Assembly: GCA_030681475.1 (NCBI GenBank)
Contig: JAUXWT010000057.1
Coordinates: forward strand, 36,729-100,728
DNA: 64,000 nt
Direction of reading: 5' to 3'
DNA from: Bacteroidales bacterium
GTDB taxonomy: Bacteria > Bacteroidota > Bacteroidia > Bacteroidales > FEN-979
Shown here piece after piece: positions 47,622-57,783 of this stretch (its first letter is position 1; every line of letters begins with the position of its first letter). The position numbers and the translations under genes are program-made. The notes under the pieces are model-generated. The model was not told where the DNA came from. It saw only the letters and a list, made by a program, of their open reading frames with translations, and ran no database searches.

Positions 47622-48401
47622 ATGTTGAAAGCAGCAATCCTGGCAGGCGGATTGGGTACCCGCCTGAGCGAAGAGACCCATTCGATCCCAAAACCGATGA
47701 TACAGATCGGAGGGAAACCGATTCTGTGGCATATCATGAAGATTTATTCCCATTATGGATTCAACGACTTCGTAATCCTGGCAGGGTATAAAAGCTATGT
47801 AATCAAGGAATATTTTGCAAACTACTTCCTCCACCAGTCGGATGTGGTTTTCAACCTTTCAACAAACTCTATGGAGATACTCAACTCACAGAGTGAACCC
47901 TGGAAGGTGACCATTCTTGATACCGGGCTGAATACCATGACAGCAGGACGGATCAAGCGCGCCAAAAATATCCTGGGCTACGCACCCTTCTTTTTGACAT
48001 ACGGGGATGGTGTTGCCGACATCAATATCCACAAATTGCTTGATTTCCATAACCGACATGGTAAACAGGTAACCATGACCGCCGTGCAACCCGAGGGTCG
48101 CTTTGGTGCCATCAATCTTGAAGAAGGCAGCGACCGTGTTGCCAATTTTATGGAAAAACCCAAAGGAGACGGTGCCTGGATTAATGGTGGATTCTTCGTG
48201 TGCGAACCGGGAATTTTCGATTTCATCACCGAAGGAGACCAGTCTGTATGGGAGCGTTCGCCTCTGGAAGAGATTGCCCGGAATGATGAGCTTTTCGCGT
48301 TTAAGCATACCGGATTCTGGAAACCCATGGATACCCTGCGAGATAAGGTTCAACTGGAAGAGGTTTGGTTAAAAAACGAGGCCCCATGGAAAGTTTGGTG
48401 A
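47622..48401 (+). CDS. rfbF: Glucose-1-phosphate cytidylyltransferase
   Basis: MLKAAILAGGLGTRLSEETHSIPKPMIQIGGKPILWHIMKIYSHYGFNDF; LTYGDGVADI. Confidence 0.95.
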   Translation: MLKAAILAGGLGTRLSEETHSIPKPMIQIGGKPILWHIMKIYSHYGFNDFVILAGYKSYVIKEYFANYFLHQSDVVFNLSTNSMEILNSQSEPWKVTILDTGLNTMTAGRIKRAKNILGYAPFFLTYGDGVADINIHKLLDFHNRHGKQVTMTAVQPEGRFGAINLEEGSDRVANFMEKPKGDGAWINGGFFVCEPGIFDFITEGDQSVWERSPLEEIARNDELFAFKHTGFWKPMDTLRDKVQLEEVWLKNEAPWKVW

Positions 48402-49507
48402 TGGCCCATCTGTTTGGTGGCATATACCAGGGTAAAAGGGTCCTGGTAACCGGTCATACTGGTTTCAAAGGGTCATGGCTCATCTATTGGCTCTCGGAGC
48501 TTGGTGCCGAGATTTATGGTATCGCCTTGGAACCGCCAACCACACCGAACCACATTTCGACACTTACTATTGATTATCATTCTATTATCCTGGATATTAC
48601 CCGGAAGGATGCATTTGAAAAAGCCGTTGCTGAGATACGCCCGGAGATCATCTTTCACCTCGCAGCACAGCCGTTGGTAAGGCTATCGTATGAACAACCC
48701 TATGAAACATACCTCACCAACGTGATGGGAACAGTTCATGTACTGGAGGCTGCCCGTCATATCGATTCGATCAAAGCAGTGGTGATTATAACCAGCGATA
48801 AATGTTACGACAACAGGGAATGGATATGGGGGTACCGTGAAAATGAACCAATGGGAGGAAGGGATCCGTACAGCTCATCAAAAGGGTGCGCAGAACTTAT
48901 TACTGCAGCCTATCGACATTCCTATTTTAAGCCCGAATCATTGGGAACATTACACAATACGCTAATCGCCTCAGCCCGTGCCGGGAACGTGATCGGAGGG
49001 GGAGACTGGGCACTCGACCGTATTGTACCTGACCTGGTAAAAGCCACTTCATCGAATACCAAACTCATGTTGAGGTTTCCGGGTGCCACCCGACCGTGGC
49101 AACATGTTCTCGAGCCACTAAGCGGGTATCTGATGATCGGCTGGAAATTGTTCCTCGGACAAACCGCCTATGCCCGCAGCTGGAATTTTGGTCCTCCTCT
49201 TTCCTCAAACTTGCCAGTACTTGAACTGGTCAGGGAGGCCGCACTCATATGGCCCGATGTTGTTTACGAAACCGGACCGGAATCAAACCTGCATGAGGCG
49301 GGATTCCTGATGCTTGACAGTTCACTGGCCAAAAAGGAGCTGCTATGGGATACGGTCTGGGACTTTAAGACAACTGTAAGAAAAACAATAGGATGGTATA
49401 AGGACTATTACCTGTACTCTGGAATAAAAACAGGTAACGATCTCTGTGATTTTGTTAATGACGCAACTGAAAATTCAATTATATGGACGGCACCTCAGCG
49501 GGACTGA
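48389..49507 (+). CDS. rfbG: CDP-glucose 4,6-dehydratase
   Basis: GKRVLVTGHTGFKGSWLIYWLSELGAEIYGIALEPPTTPNH; ITSDKCYDNREWIWGYRENEPMGGRDPYSSSKGCAE. Confidence 0.95.
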   Translation, partial: ESLVMAHLFGGIYQGKRVLVTGHTGFKGSWLIYWLSELGAEIYGIALEPPTTPNHISTLTIDYHSIILDITRKDAFEKAVAEIRPEIIFHLAAQPLVRLSYEQPYETYLTNVMGTVHVLEAARHIDSIKAVVIITSDKCYDNREWIWGYRENEPMGGRDPYSSSKGCAELITAAYRHSYFKPESLGTLHNTLIASARAGNVIGGGDWALDRIVPDLVKATSSNTKLMLRFPGATRPWQHVLEPLSGYLMIGWKLFLGQTAYARSWNFGPPLSSNLPVLELVREAALIWPDVVYETGPESNLHEAGFLMLDSSLAKKELLWDTVWDFKTTVRKTIGWYKDYYLYSGIKTGNDLCDFVNDATENSIIWTAPQRD

Positions 49508-50424
49508 ATGACAAGAAAGTGATGATTACCGGCGGAGGAGGCTACCTGGGTTCAAAACTGGCTGAAAGACTTGCTCATTCAGGCATACATTGTTTTCTCC
49601 TCGACAATATTTTTAACAGTACTGCAACGAATCTTTCTTCCAAATTCAGACATGTGCATCTTGTCAGTGCCGATATTACCGATTTAGCGGGACTAAAGAA
49701 CGCATGCAGGACAATTTCCCCACACCGGGTATTTCATTTCGCGGCATCCATTGACAGGACAAGGGATTTTTCAAGGTTCGGTGAGATTTCTGAGATTAAC
49801 GTCACAGGAACACTGAACCTGCTTGAGGCACTGGATGATGTCGCATATGAGGCTTTCTGCTTCTCTGGTTCCAGTGAAGTTTACGGAAACATGACCCCTG
49901 TTCCGTTCAGCGAGGAGCAGCTCCCTGTGCCGGTTTCGCCTTATTCCCTTACAAAATTGATGGCGGAAGAGTTGATTAAGACCTGGTCAGGAATCCATAA
50001 AAAGCCATTCATGATATTCCGTATCTTTCTTTTTATGGGAACTGGGATGCCCCCAGTCACCTTTTTGGCACAGCTTAAAGAGGCCATGGTGAGAAATGAG
50101 GAATTCAGGATGACCGGGGGCAGGCAGAAGCGGGATTATCTGCTTCTTGAGGATCTCTTGTATTGTATCGACACACTTTCCAAAATGAAGGAAGCCTCCG
50201 GTGAGACAATTAACCTGTGCAGTGGAAATTCTGTCTCTATAAAGGAGATTGCGGATACCGTTCGTGAAATAACCGGGAACACGCTCCGGATAAACCATTC
50301 CCTTCCCTACCGCGAAAACGAGATTTGGGAGATCAGGGGTTCAAATGAAAAATTAAAAAAAATTCTTACGGGGTTTGAGCCTCAATCTTTCCTGAAGGGT
50401 ATTCATTCATTATTCGAAAAATGA
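49483..50424 (+). CDS. NAD-dependent epimerase/dehydratase (SDR)
   Basis: KVMITGGGGYLGSKLAERLA; SPYSLTKLMAEELI (YxxxK); adjacent to rfbFG. Confidence 0.9.
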   Translation: MDGTSAGLNDKKVMITGGGGYLGSKLAERLAHSGIHCFLLDNIFNSTATNLSSKFRHVHLVSADITDLAGLKNACRTISPHRVFHFAASIDRTRDFSRFGEISEINVTGTLNLLEALDDVAYEAFCFSGSSEVYGNMTPVPFSEEQLPVPVSPYSLTKLMAEELIKTWSGIHKKPFMIFRIFLFMGTGMPPVTFLAQLKEAMVRNEEFRMTGGRQKRDYLLLEDLLYCIDTLSKMKEASGETINLCSGNSVSIKEIADTVREITGNTLRINHSLPYRENEIWEIRGSNEKLKKILTGFEPQSFLKGIHSLFEK

Positions 50425-51935
50425 AATTTGTCTTGAAAATAAAAACTATTTGTGCATTCATGCTTATTGTTCTGCCGGCAGGAACTGCCTTTGCGCAGGA
50501 TTCCGATACGCTTTTCATAGCCAAAACATTACGAGATCAGACGAAACTCAAAAAGTCGATGGAATTGCTTGAGGCATACCATAAAACCCACCCAAACGAC
50601 CTGTATACCAATTGGATTTATGCACAGGTGGCATACCAGGCACGCCGGTTCCGGCTTTCGGTCGACCTTTTTAATCATGCGGTAACATTGTCGCCAAATG
50701 ATAATGTGCTCCGACTCGATTACGCAAAATGCTTAGTGAATACGGGGAATTTCATGAAAGCGGATGCAGAGTTGAAAAGGCTTACTTCAATCGATATCAG
50801 CAATCCGGAACCGTGGTATTACCTTGCAAAGATCGAATACTGGAAAGGAGAGCACAAGAACGCTCTTGCCCTGCTCGAGAACCTGTTGCTGAATATCCCG
50901 GAATATGTTCCTGCACAGCTGCTCAGGGACCAGATTCAGAAGGATCTGTCACTGTGGCTGAGTCTCGATTTCTCCTATGCCTCCGATGACCAGCCTATGA
51001 AAATTCTGACCACGGCACTCAGAGGAGGATGGTATCGGTCCAACCATATGGGGCTCGATTTCCAGTTCAATAAACCTCTTGTTCTACGTGACAGTGGGAA
51101 TTTCAGTGCGCTTGGGTTTAGTATCGGGAACAAATTCCATTTCAGCCGTGCTAATGTAACCATTTACCTGAACCTCGGCCTTTTCAGACATACTTCTCAA
51201 AATTCTACAGGATGGACAGGTGATCTGAAAATTGAGAAAGGTCTCCTTCGGAAATTGTCAGTCTGGGCTGAGATTCAACGAAAACCGTACATTTCCACCC
51301 TAACCAGCCTGCAACTTCCCCTATTCGAAAATCACCTGACCTTTGCTGCCAGTCTCAACGACCCCGATCATTGGAATGGCCGCCTCAGTTATGAAGGCAG
51401 CACCTTTTCATCCGATAAAAATTACATCACCGCAATTTGTGGCTGGATCTTTGTTCCTGCAATGAAAACCGGGCGATTCGATTTTCACCTGGGATACGGG
51501 TACAACTACAGTACTGCGAAGGAGTCACGTTTTGCCAGTGAGAAAACGCTCAGCGATATCCTTGTAAATTGGGATCTCAATGTCCCTGTGACAGGGATCT
51601 ACAACCCTTATTTTACACCTAAAGACCAGCAGGTTCATTCTCTTCTTACGACCATCAATTTCAGGGTATCCAGGACACTTATATTCTCGGTGAATGTAAA
51701 CGGCGGAGTTTTTGCCACCACCCGGTATCCTTACCTTTATCTTGATAAAGATGCATCCGACTCGGTCATGATCATGAGTAGCTTTATATATAAAACCTTT
51801 TTCCCTGTCACCGTAAATGCCGGTATGAACTGGGATATATCCAAAACACTTGAAATGTTGTTACAATTTAACTACAATTCGACAATTTATTATAGCATGC
51901 ATACCACGGGTATTACCATCCGTAAACGATTTTAA
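50421..51935 (+). CDS. TPR/YaiO-like outer-membrane beta-barrel protein
   Basis: Signal peptide, TPRs (RRFRLSVDLFNHAVTLSPNDNVLRLDYAKCLVNTGNFMKADAELK), C-terminal barrel ending in IRKRF (aromatic terminus). Confidence 0.8.
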   Translation: MKFVLKIKTICAFMLIVLPAGTAFAQDSDTLFIAKTLRDQTKLKKSMELLEAYHKTHPNDLYTNWIYAQVAYQARRFRLSVDLFNHAVTLSPNDNVLRLDYAKCLVNTGNFMKADAELKRLTSIDISNPEPWYYLAKIEYWKGEHKNALALLENLLLNIPEYVPAQLLRDQIQKDLSLWLSLDFSYASDDQPMKILTTALRGGWYRSNHMGLDFQFNKPLVLRDSGNFSALGFSIGNKFHFSRANVTIYLNLGLFRHTSQNSTGWTGDLKIEKGLLRKLSVWAEIQRKPYISTLTSLQLPLFENHLTFAASLNDPDHWNGRLSYEGSTFSSDKNYITAICGWIFVPAMKTGRFDFHLGYGYNYSTAKESRFASEKTLSDILVNWDLNVPVTGIYNPYFTPKDQQVHSLLTTINFRVSRTLIFSVNVNGGVFATTRYPYLYLDKDASDSVMIMSSFIYKTFFPVTVNAGMNWDISKTLEMLLQFNYNSTIYYSMHTTGITIRKRF

Positions 51936-53519
51936 ATGCGAATGAATCAAGATCTTTGGAAATTCCGGGAGGCCCCGGGAGTAAACAGGTTCGACAAGTT
52001 TGTACTGCTTATATTCATCCTTGCGGGTATAATAAGCCTCGTGCGGTTTGCGGATTGGTGGTTCAGAAGGGAGCACATTGACAACCTTTGGTTCTTCATA
52101 ATTTTCAGCCTTGTTTTCTGGTACGGAGTATCCCGGCTTGTACTCATTTGGATAAATTACATGAACATTAAAAAACCATCTCCTGCTGAGCCGGAGGAAA
52201 ATCTTAGTGTGGCGATTTTTACAACCTGTACTGCCGGGGAGCCTCTGTCGATGTTCGAAAAGACCCTTGCTGCCTGCAGGCTGGTGCGATATCCACACAC
52301 CACCTATCTGCTTACCGACAGGTCAGACCCCGAGGTTTGGCAGCTTGCCGAACGTCATGACGTCCGACTGTTGCAACTGACCAATACACCCGATGCAAAA
52401 GCTGGAAAGATCAACCGCGCACTCGGCATGACAGATGAGGATTTTATTTTGATCCTTGATCCCGATCATATACCTTTTCCTGAATTCCTCGACCACACTC
52501 TTGGCTATTTCAGGGATGAGCAAGTCGGATTTGTGCAGGTTTCACAAGCATATTATAATCAATACAGATCCTTTACGGCCAAGGGGGCGGCAGAACAGAC
52601 CTACACCTTTTACGGACCCACGCAGATGGGGCTGCATGGTATAGGGAGTGCCGTGGCCATCGGAGCCAACTGCACTTTCCGACGTAAGGCGTTAGACAGC
52701 ATCGGTGGACATGCAACAGGACTTGCGGAGGACATGCTCACCTCGGTCAGGCTTCACGCATCCGGCTGGAAATCGGTTTACAATCCGGTCATTGTTAGCC
52801 GGGGTCTCGTCCCCGAGGATTTCGGTTCATTCTGTAAGCAGCAACTGAAGTGGTCGCGTGGCGTATTTGAAGTTGCTTTCGTGGAAATTCCAAAGGTATT
52901 TCGCACACTAACAGGCTGGCATAAAATCTCTTATCTGACAATCGGCACCTACTACCTTGTCGGGCTGACCTCTTTCTTTTTTACATTAATCCCGTTCTTC
53001 TTTTTCGCAACAGGGATCCAGCCGGTAAGTATGTCGTTCGTCGATTTTATTATCCATGTGTCCTATGTAGCTGTCATATCGATGATCATCTATCTCTATG
53101 TACAGCGTTGGATGTGTCATCCCGAAACGGAACGCGGATTACAATGGCGCGGTATGTTTTTGAAATACGCTTGTTACCCTGTCTACCTGCTGGGATTCCT
53201 GCTTGCCCTGGTTAATGTTGAAATTCCTTACATTGCTACTGCGAAGAAGGCTGTTACAAATTATACCACACCGTTTATTCGCCCACTCCTGATACAGGTA
53301 ATCCTTTTTGTGATAACCTTTATTGCGGTTTATATTACAAGACGGTTCTTTACCCCCGAAAGCGACCTGGTACTGACCGCTGAAAAAACATGGGGAATGA
53401 TCGGTTTTGCAGCGCTGGCCGCCTTTGTTGCCTCCGGAGGTCTTTTCGCGGCATGGGAATCAAGAAGATTAAAAGATGAGGATCCATGGGATTCGATCGA
53501 TATTCACAAAATGAAATAA
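51936..53519 (+). CDS. Processive glycosyltransferase family 2 (cellulose-synthase-like)
   Basis: LILDPDHIPFPEFL, TGLAEDMLTSVRLHASGWKSVY, QQLKWSRGVFEV, flanking TM helices. Confidence 0.92.
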   Translation: MRMNQDLWKFREAPGVNRFDKFVLLIFILAGIISLVRFADWWFRREHIDNLWFFIIFSLVFWYGVSRLVLIWINYMNIKKPSPAEPEENLSVAIFTTCTAGEPLSMFEKTLAACRLVRYPHTTYLLTDRSDPEVWQLAERHDVRLLQLTNTPDAKAGKINRALGMTDEDFILILDPDHIPFPEFLDHTLGYFRDEQVGFVQVSQAYYNQYRSFTAKGAAEQTYTFYGPTQMGLHGIGSAVAIGANCTFRRKALDSIGGHATGLAEDMLTSVRLHASGWKSVYNPVIVSRGLVPEDFGSFCKQQLKWSRGVFEVAFVEIPKVFRTLTGWHKISYLTIGTYYLVGLTSFFFTLIPFFFFATGIQPVSMSFVDFIIHVSYVAVISMIIYLYVQRWMCHPETERGLQWRGMFLKYACYPVYLLGFLLALVNVEIPYIATAKKAVTNYTTPFIRPLLIQVILFVITFIAVYITRRFFTPESDLVLTAEKTWGMIGFAALAAFVASGGLFAAWESRRLKDEDPWDSIDIHKMK

Positions 53520-53525
53520 AATAAA

Positions 53526-54716
53526 ATGGTAAAGAAAACTCACCGGCTACTATTTGTCCTGCTGGCGTTGGTCGCAGGCATCATCGTTGTATTTCTGCTT
53601 ACTTACCTGGGAACAAAATCGCGGGGGCCGCTCGGCAATCTGCTTGATCATGCAGGGAATATGGTGGCAAACATTGAAAACAGGATAATTCTCGAACAAC
53701 GGTCGGATCCGCGGAAGGAGAGGCTCGGCTGGTTCCAGCCCTACCTTTCGGATATTGATACGTTCAGCAGATCCAAACCCCTTCTCCTGGGCGTTTATGA
53801 TAATCAGTCATCCGAATCATTTGAAAATATTTTTAATCTCGAAAAGTCACTGAACACCACTTTCCCATTGATCCATCTCTATACCGCGTGGGGTAGTAAA
53901 CCGGAACAGAAATTTCCGTATAAACAGGTCCGTGCAATTTATGAACTTGGCTCGGTCCCTGTAATCACCTGGGAACCCTGGCTTACCGATTTCGACGGAG
54001 AGAAATTCCCTGGCCTCAGAAAACCGGAATTGCGCGACAAGGGAGGAATGGCCGATATCGCCAAAGGAAAATACGATGCGTACATAACGGCTTGGGCAAC
54101 GGAGGCAAAAAAAATGAACAACACCCTGTTTATCCGTTTCGGTCATGAAATGAACGATCCTTACCGTTATCCCTGGGGGCCACAAAACAACCCTCCAAAA
54201 GATTTTGTGGCAGCATGGAAACATGTTCACAAGATATTTACAGCCATCGGAGCTAATAATGTCCTCTGGGTCTGGTCGCCCCACCCCTCCTATGGATGGT
54301 TTGATGTATATAATCCCGGACCTCAATATGTTGACTGGGTTGGGGTTAACATCCTGAATTTCGGAACAGTGGCGATCTGGTCCAAATGGTGGAGTTTCGA
54401 GGAGATGTTCGGTTCTTATTACCCGGAACTGTCAAAATTCGGGAAACCCATTATGATAACAGAATTCGGATGTCTTTCCGTCGGAGGCAACAAAGCCAAT
54501 TGGTTCAAAGATGCATTATCAGGAATCCCTGTAAAATACCCTGCTATTAAAGCATTGTTGTTTTTTCATTATTCGGCCGACCAAACTACCACACAACAAA
54601 CGGTCGACTGGACAATTCTTGGTGATACAATGGTGATATCGGTAATTGCACACCAGATTAGTCAGTGGCCTGATACATTAAAAGCTGCGACGAAAAGGAC
54701 CAAGTCCAATCCATAG
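53526..54716 (+). CDS. Glycoside hydrolase family 26-like (beta-mannanase-like), membrane-anchored
   Basis: FIRFGHEMNDPYRYPWGPQNNPPKDFVAAWKHVHKIFTAIGANNVLWVWSPH; ITEFGCLS. Confidence 0.85.
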   Translation: MVKKTHRLLFVLLALVAGIIVVFLLTYLGTKSRGPLGNLLDHAGNMVANIENRIILEQRSDPRKERLGWFQPYLSDIDTFSRSKPLLLGVYDNQSSESFENIFNLEKSLNTTFPLIHLYTAWGSKPEQKFPYKQVRAIYELGSVPVITWEPWLTDFDGEKFPGLRKPELRDKGGMADIAKGKYDAYITAWATEAKKMNNTLFIRFGHEMNDPYRYPWGPQNNPPKDFVAAWKHVHKIFTAIGANNVLWVWSPHPSYGWFDVYNPGPQYVDWVGVNILNFGTVAIWSKWWSFEEMFGSYYPELSKFGKPIMITEFGCLSVGGNKANWFKDALSGIPVKYPAIKALLFFHYSADQTTTQQTVDWTILGDTMVISVIAHQISQWPDTLKAATKRTKSNP

Positions 54717-54748
54717 CAACCGTTCAGGCGACCATGGGTTTATTTTTA

Positions 54749-54756
54749 TACCTTTG
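54749..54756 (+). promoter_or_regulatory. -7 box TACCTTTG upstream of M16 peptidase
   Basis: TAnnTTTG match. Confidence 0.45.
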
Positions 54757-54815
54757 TGGCTTGGGAATTATTTCTAAGTCCCGGATCATCTTTACTTAAT
54801 CCTGAATTTCCGACA

Positions 54816-57782
54816 ATGACCGAAACATATATTCCCGGCACCGTATACCATGGGTTCATCCTTCATGAAAAGCGCTTTGTAAAAGAGTTGAATACCGATT
54901 GTTTTCATTTTTCCCATGTCCGGAGCGGGGCACGTCTTCTGAAGATCGTTTCAGACGACGCGAACAAGACCTTCAGCATCGGTTTTAAAACCTTTCCTGA
55001 ATCTGACAACGGCGCACCACACATCATGGAACATTCGGTACTCAACGGTTCGAAGAATTTCCCCGTTAAAAGTCCGTTCGATGTATTGCTCAAGGGCTCC
55101 CTGAGCACCTTCCTCAATGCATTTACATCGAAGGATTATACCATGTATCCCGTGGCCAGTATGAACGACAAGGATTATTTCAACCTCATGCATGTTTACC
55201 TCGATGCCGTATTTAACCCGATGATTTATGATGATTCGCGAATCCTCATGCAGGAGGGATGGCATTTTGAACTAACCGCAAAAGATGAACCACTCAAGTA
55301 CTCCGGTGTCGTTTACAATGAAATGAAGGGTTCGTTTTCAAATCCGCAGCGGGAACTTTTTTACCAGGTATTCAAGCATCTCTTTCCCGACAACGCTTAC
55401 GGGTATGAGTCGGGCGGGACTCCGGCCGCCATACCTGCACTGACAAATGAGGCGTTTCTGGAGTTTCACCAGAAAAATTATCATCCCGAAAACAGTTACA
55501 TCTTTTTATACGGTAATGCAGACCTTGAGAAGGAACTTGAGTTCATCGATTCAGCTTATCTTTCCAATTTTACCAAAACAGGAAATTTAATCACTGTAGA
55601 GGACCAGTCTCCTTTTCATGGAATGAAGGAGATCACATCTTATTACCCGGTGATGGTGCAATCAGAGATGCTGAACCAAACCTTTCTCACCTATAATTTT
55701 GTTGCCGGTCACAATACCGACCTGGCACTAACCCTGGCGCTGGATATCCTGTGCCAGGTACTGGTGAACCAGGAATCTGCTCCAATTCGCCTGGCTTTGA
55801 CAGAGGCTGGTATCGGACAGGATGTATCCGCATCCTCGTCCAATTTTAAACAGCATGCCGTACAGATCGCCGCCATTAATGCCAATCCGGGAGATAAGTA
55901 TAAATTTTTAGAGATCGTGACAGATACATTGCGGAAAGTCGCTTCCGAAGGGCTCAACAAGGAGGAGATCGAGGGCGTGATCAACCGCATCGAATTCCGG
56001 CTGCGTGAAGGCAATGATGCCCATAAAGGGCTCACTTACCTCAACATGGCCCTGCCAACCTGGTTCTTTGCCAACGATCCGATTACCGGACTTGAATATG
56101 ACACCACGTTAAAAGAGGTAAAAAAAGCGTTGACCAGTGACTACCTGGAAACGATCATCCGCAAATATTTCCTTGATAATCCTCATTCTTTGCTGCTGAC
56201 TCTGGAACCATCCACCGGGCTGGAAAAAGAAAGAAATGATATCCTGGAGGCAGAACTCCTCGCTATCAGGTTATCAATGGACGAAAATGCCACGTCTGAA
56301 ATGATAAGCGAAACACAGGAACTTATCTCATTTCAGCAACGCGAAGACTCACCTGAGTCTCTTGCTTCCATTCCCATGCTTGAGATCAGCGACATTGACC
56401 CCAAGGCCCCTTTTTATAAGGTTTCTGAGGAAACTCACAGTGGCATTCCCGTGCTGGCTTATGAAGAATTCACCAACGACGTGGTTTATGTGAACCTCTT
56501 TTTCGATCTCTGCACGGTGCCCGAGGAGTTGATCCCATATATTTCGCTTTTGTCACATGTGATCGGAACCATGAACACAAACAATTATTCTTACGGTGAT
56601 TTGAATAAAACTTTGAATATTCACACCGGCGGGTTTTTTACATCACTGCGAACCTACCTGGTTAAATCAGACGACAACCAGCTCCTGTCTAAATTTGTGG
56701 TCACTTCAAAAGCCATGAATCATAAGGTTGGGAAGCTTTTTGAACTGGCAGAGGAGATCCTTAATCAATCTATTTTCAATGATGCCGAACGATTGAAAAC
56801 AGTGATTTCCCGTCACCAGTCACAAGTCGAAGCTCAGATAAAGGGGAACGGATATCATGTGGCAAGCCACCGGCTCTCTTCCTATATCAGCAACCAGGGG
56901 ATGTTCAATGAGTTAACCGGAGGACTCGCCTACTATTGGTTTTTAACCGATCTCGTGAAGAATTTCGACACGGATTCAACCGGTATCATTGCAAATCTTG
57001 AAAAAGTCGCCTCTTTGCTTTTTACCCGGAACAACATGGTTGTTTCCGTGATCGGGGAGAAGAAAGACCAGGCGGTTTTTGGAAACGGGTTGAATTTACT
57101 TGCCGGTAAACTCCCGGTCGAAAGCCAGCAGAGGCATGAATGGAATTTCAGTCTCGATAAACAGAATGAAGGTTTGATGGCGGCATCCAATGTGCAATAT
57201 GTTGTAAACGGATATAATTACAAGAGACTGGGTTATGCCTGGGATGCCAGGATGCGTGTACTCAACCAGATTTTATCGACCGACTGGCTTCAAACCCGCA
57301 TCCGGGTCATTGGAGGAGCGTACGGGGGATTCAGCAGCATTTCGCCCGGTGGCAACTTCACCTTCAACTCCTATCGCGACCCCAACCTGGGCAGCACCAT
57401 CGAAAATTTCAGCAACACCCCTAGCTACCTCTCTTCTTTTGACGCTGACCGGCAAAGCATGACCAGGTATATTATCGGGACGATCTCAGAGATGGACTCG
57501 CCACTTACTCCTTCGCAAAAGGGAGAGCAGGCCGTCAGTCTGTTTTTCTCCCGGCGAACTGTCGAAGAAGTGCAACATGACCGCGATGCAGTGCTTTCGG
57601 CCACCCCGGAGGACATACGGGGTTTCTCGCAAATGGTTATGGATGTACTGAATCAGAAGGCGTTATGTGTTTTCGGCAATGCCGAGAAACTTACCAGGGA
57701 CCAGCCATTGTTTAATTCGCTGGTAAAGATTGACGGTTCCGACAACACCGCCAGGGTCATGGCCCCTGAAGTGGTGGTTTAG
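54816..57782 (+). CDS. M16C insulinase-family peptidase (presequence protease-like)
   Basis: GAPHIMEHSVLNGSKNFPVKSPFDVLLKGSLSTFLNAFTSKDYTMYPVAS (HxxEH); start revised to 54816. Confidence 0.93.
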   Translation: MTETYIPGTVYHGFILHEKRFVKELNTDCFHFSHVRSGARLLKIVSDDANKTFSIGFKTFPESDNGAPHIMEHSVLNGSKNFPVKSPFDVLLKGSLSTFLNAFTSKDYTMYPVASMNDKDYFNLMHVYLDAVFNPMIYDDSRILMQEGWHFELTAKDEPLKYSGVVYNEMKGSFSNPQRELFYQVFKHLFPDNAYGYESGGTPAAIPALTNEAFLEFHQKNYHPENSYIFLYGNADLEKELEFIDSAYLSNFTKTGNLITVEDQSPFHGMKEITSYYPVMVQSEMLNQTFLTYNFVAGHNTDLALTLALDILCQVLVNQESAPIRLALTEAGIGQDVSASSSNFKQHAVQIAAINANPGDKYKFLEIVTDTLRKVASEGLNKEEIEGVINRIEFRLREGNDAHKGLTYLNMALPTWFFANDPITGLEYDTTLKEVKKALTSDYLETIIRKYFLDNPHSLLLTLEPSTGLEKERNDILEAELLAIRLSMDENATSEMISETQELISFQQREDSPESLASIPMLEISDIDPKAPFYKVSEETHSGIPVLAYEEFTNDVVYVNLFFDLCTVPEELIPYISLLSHVIGTMNTNNYSYGDLNKTLNIHTGGFFTSLRTYLVKSDDNQLLSKFVVTSKAMNHKVGKLFELAEEILNQSIFNDAERLKTVISRHQSQVEAQIKGNGYHVASHRLSSYISNQGMFNELTGGLAYYWFLTDLVKNFDTDSTGIIANLEKVASLLFTRNNMVVSVIGEKKDQAVFGNGLNLLAGKLPVESQQRHEWNFSLDKQNEGLMAASNVQYVVNGYNYKRLGYAWDARMRVLNQILSTDWLQTRIRVIGGAYGGFSSISPGGNFTFNSYRDPNLGSTIENFSNTPSYLSSFDADRQSMTRYIIGTISEMDSPLTPSQKGEQAVSLFFSRRTVEEVQHDRDAVLSATPEDIRGFSQMVMDVLNQKALCVFGNAEKLTRDQPLFNSLVKIDGSDNTARVMAPEVVV

Positions 57783-57783
57783 A

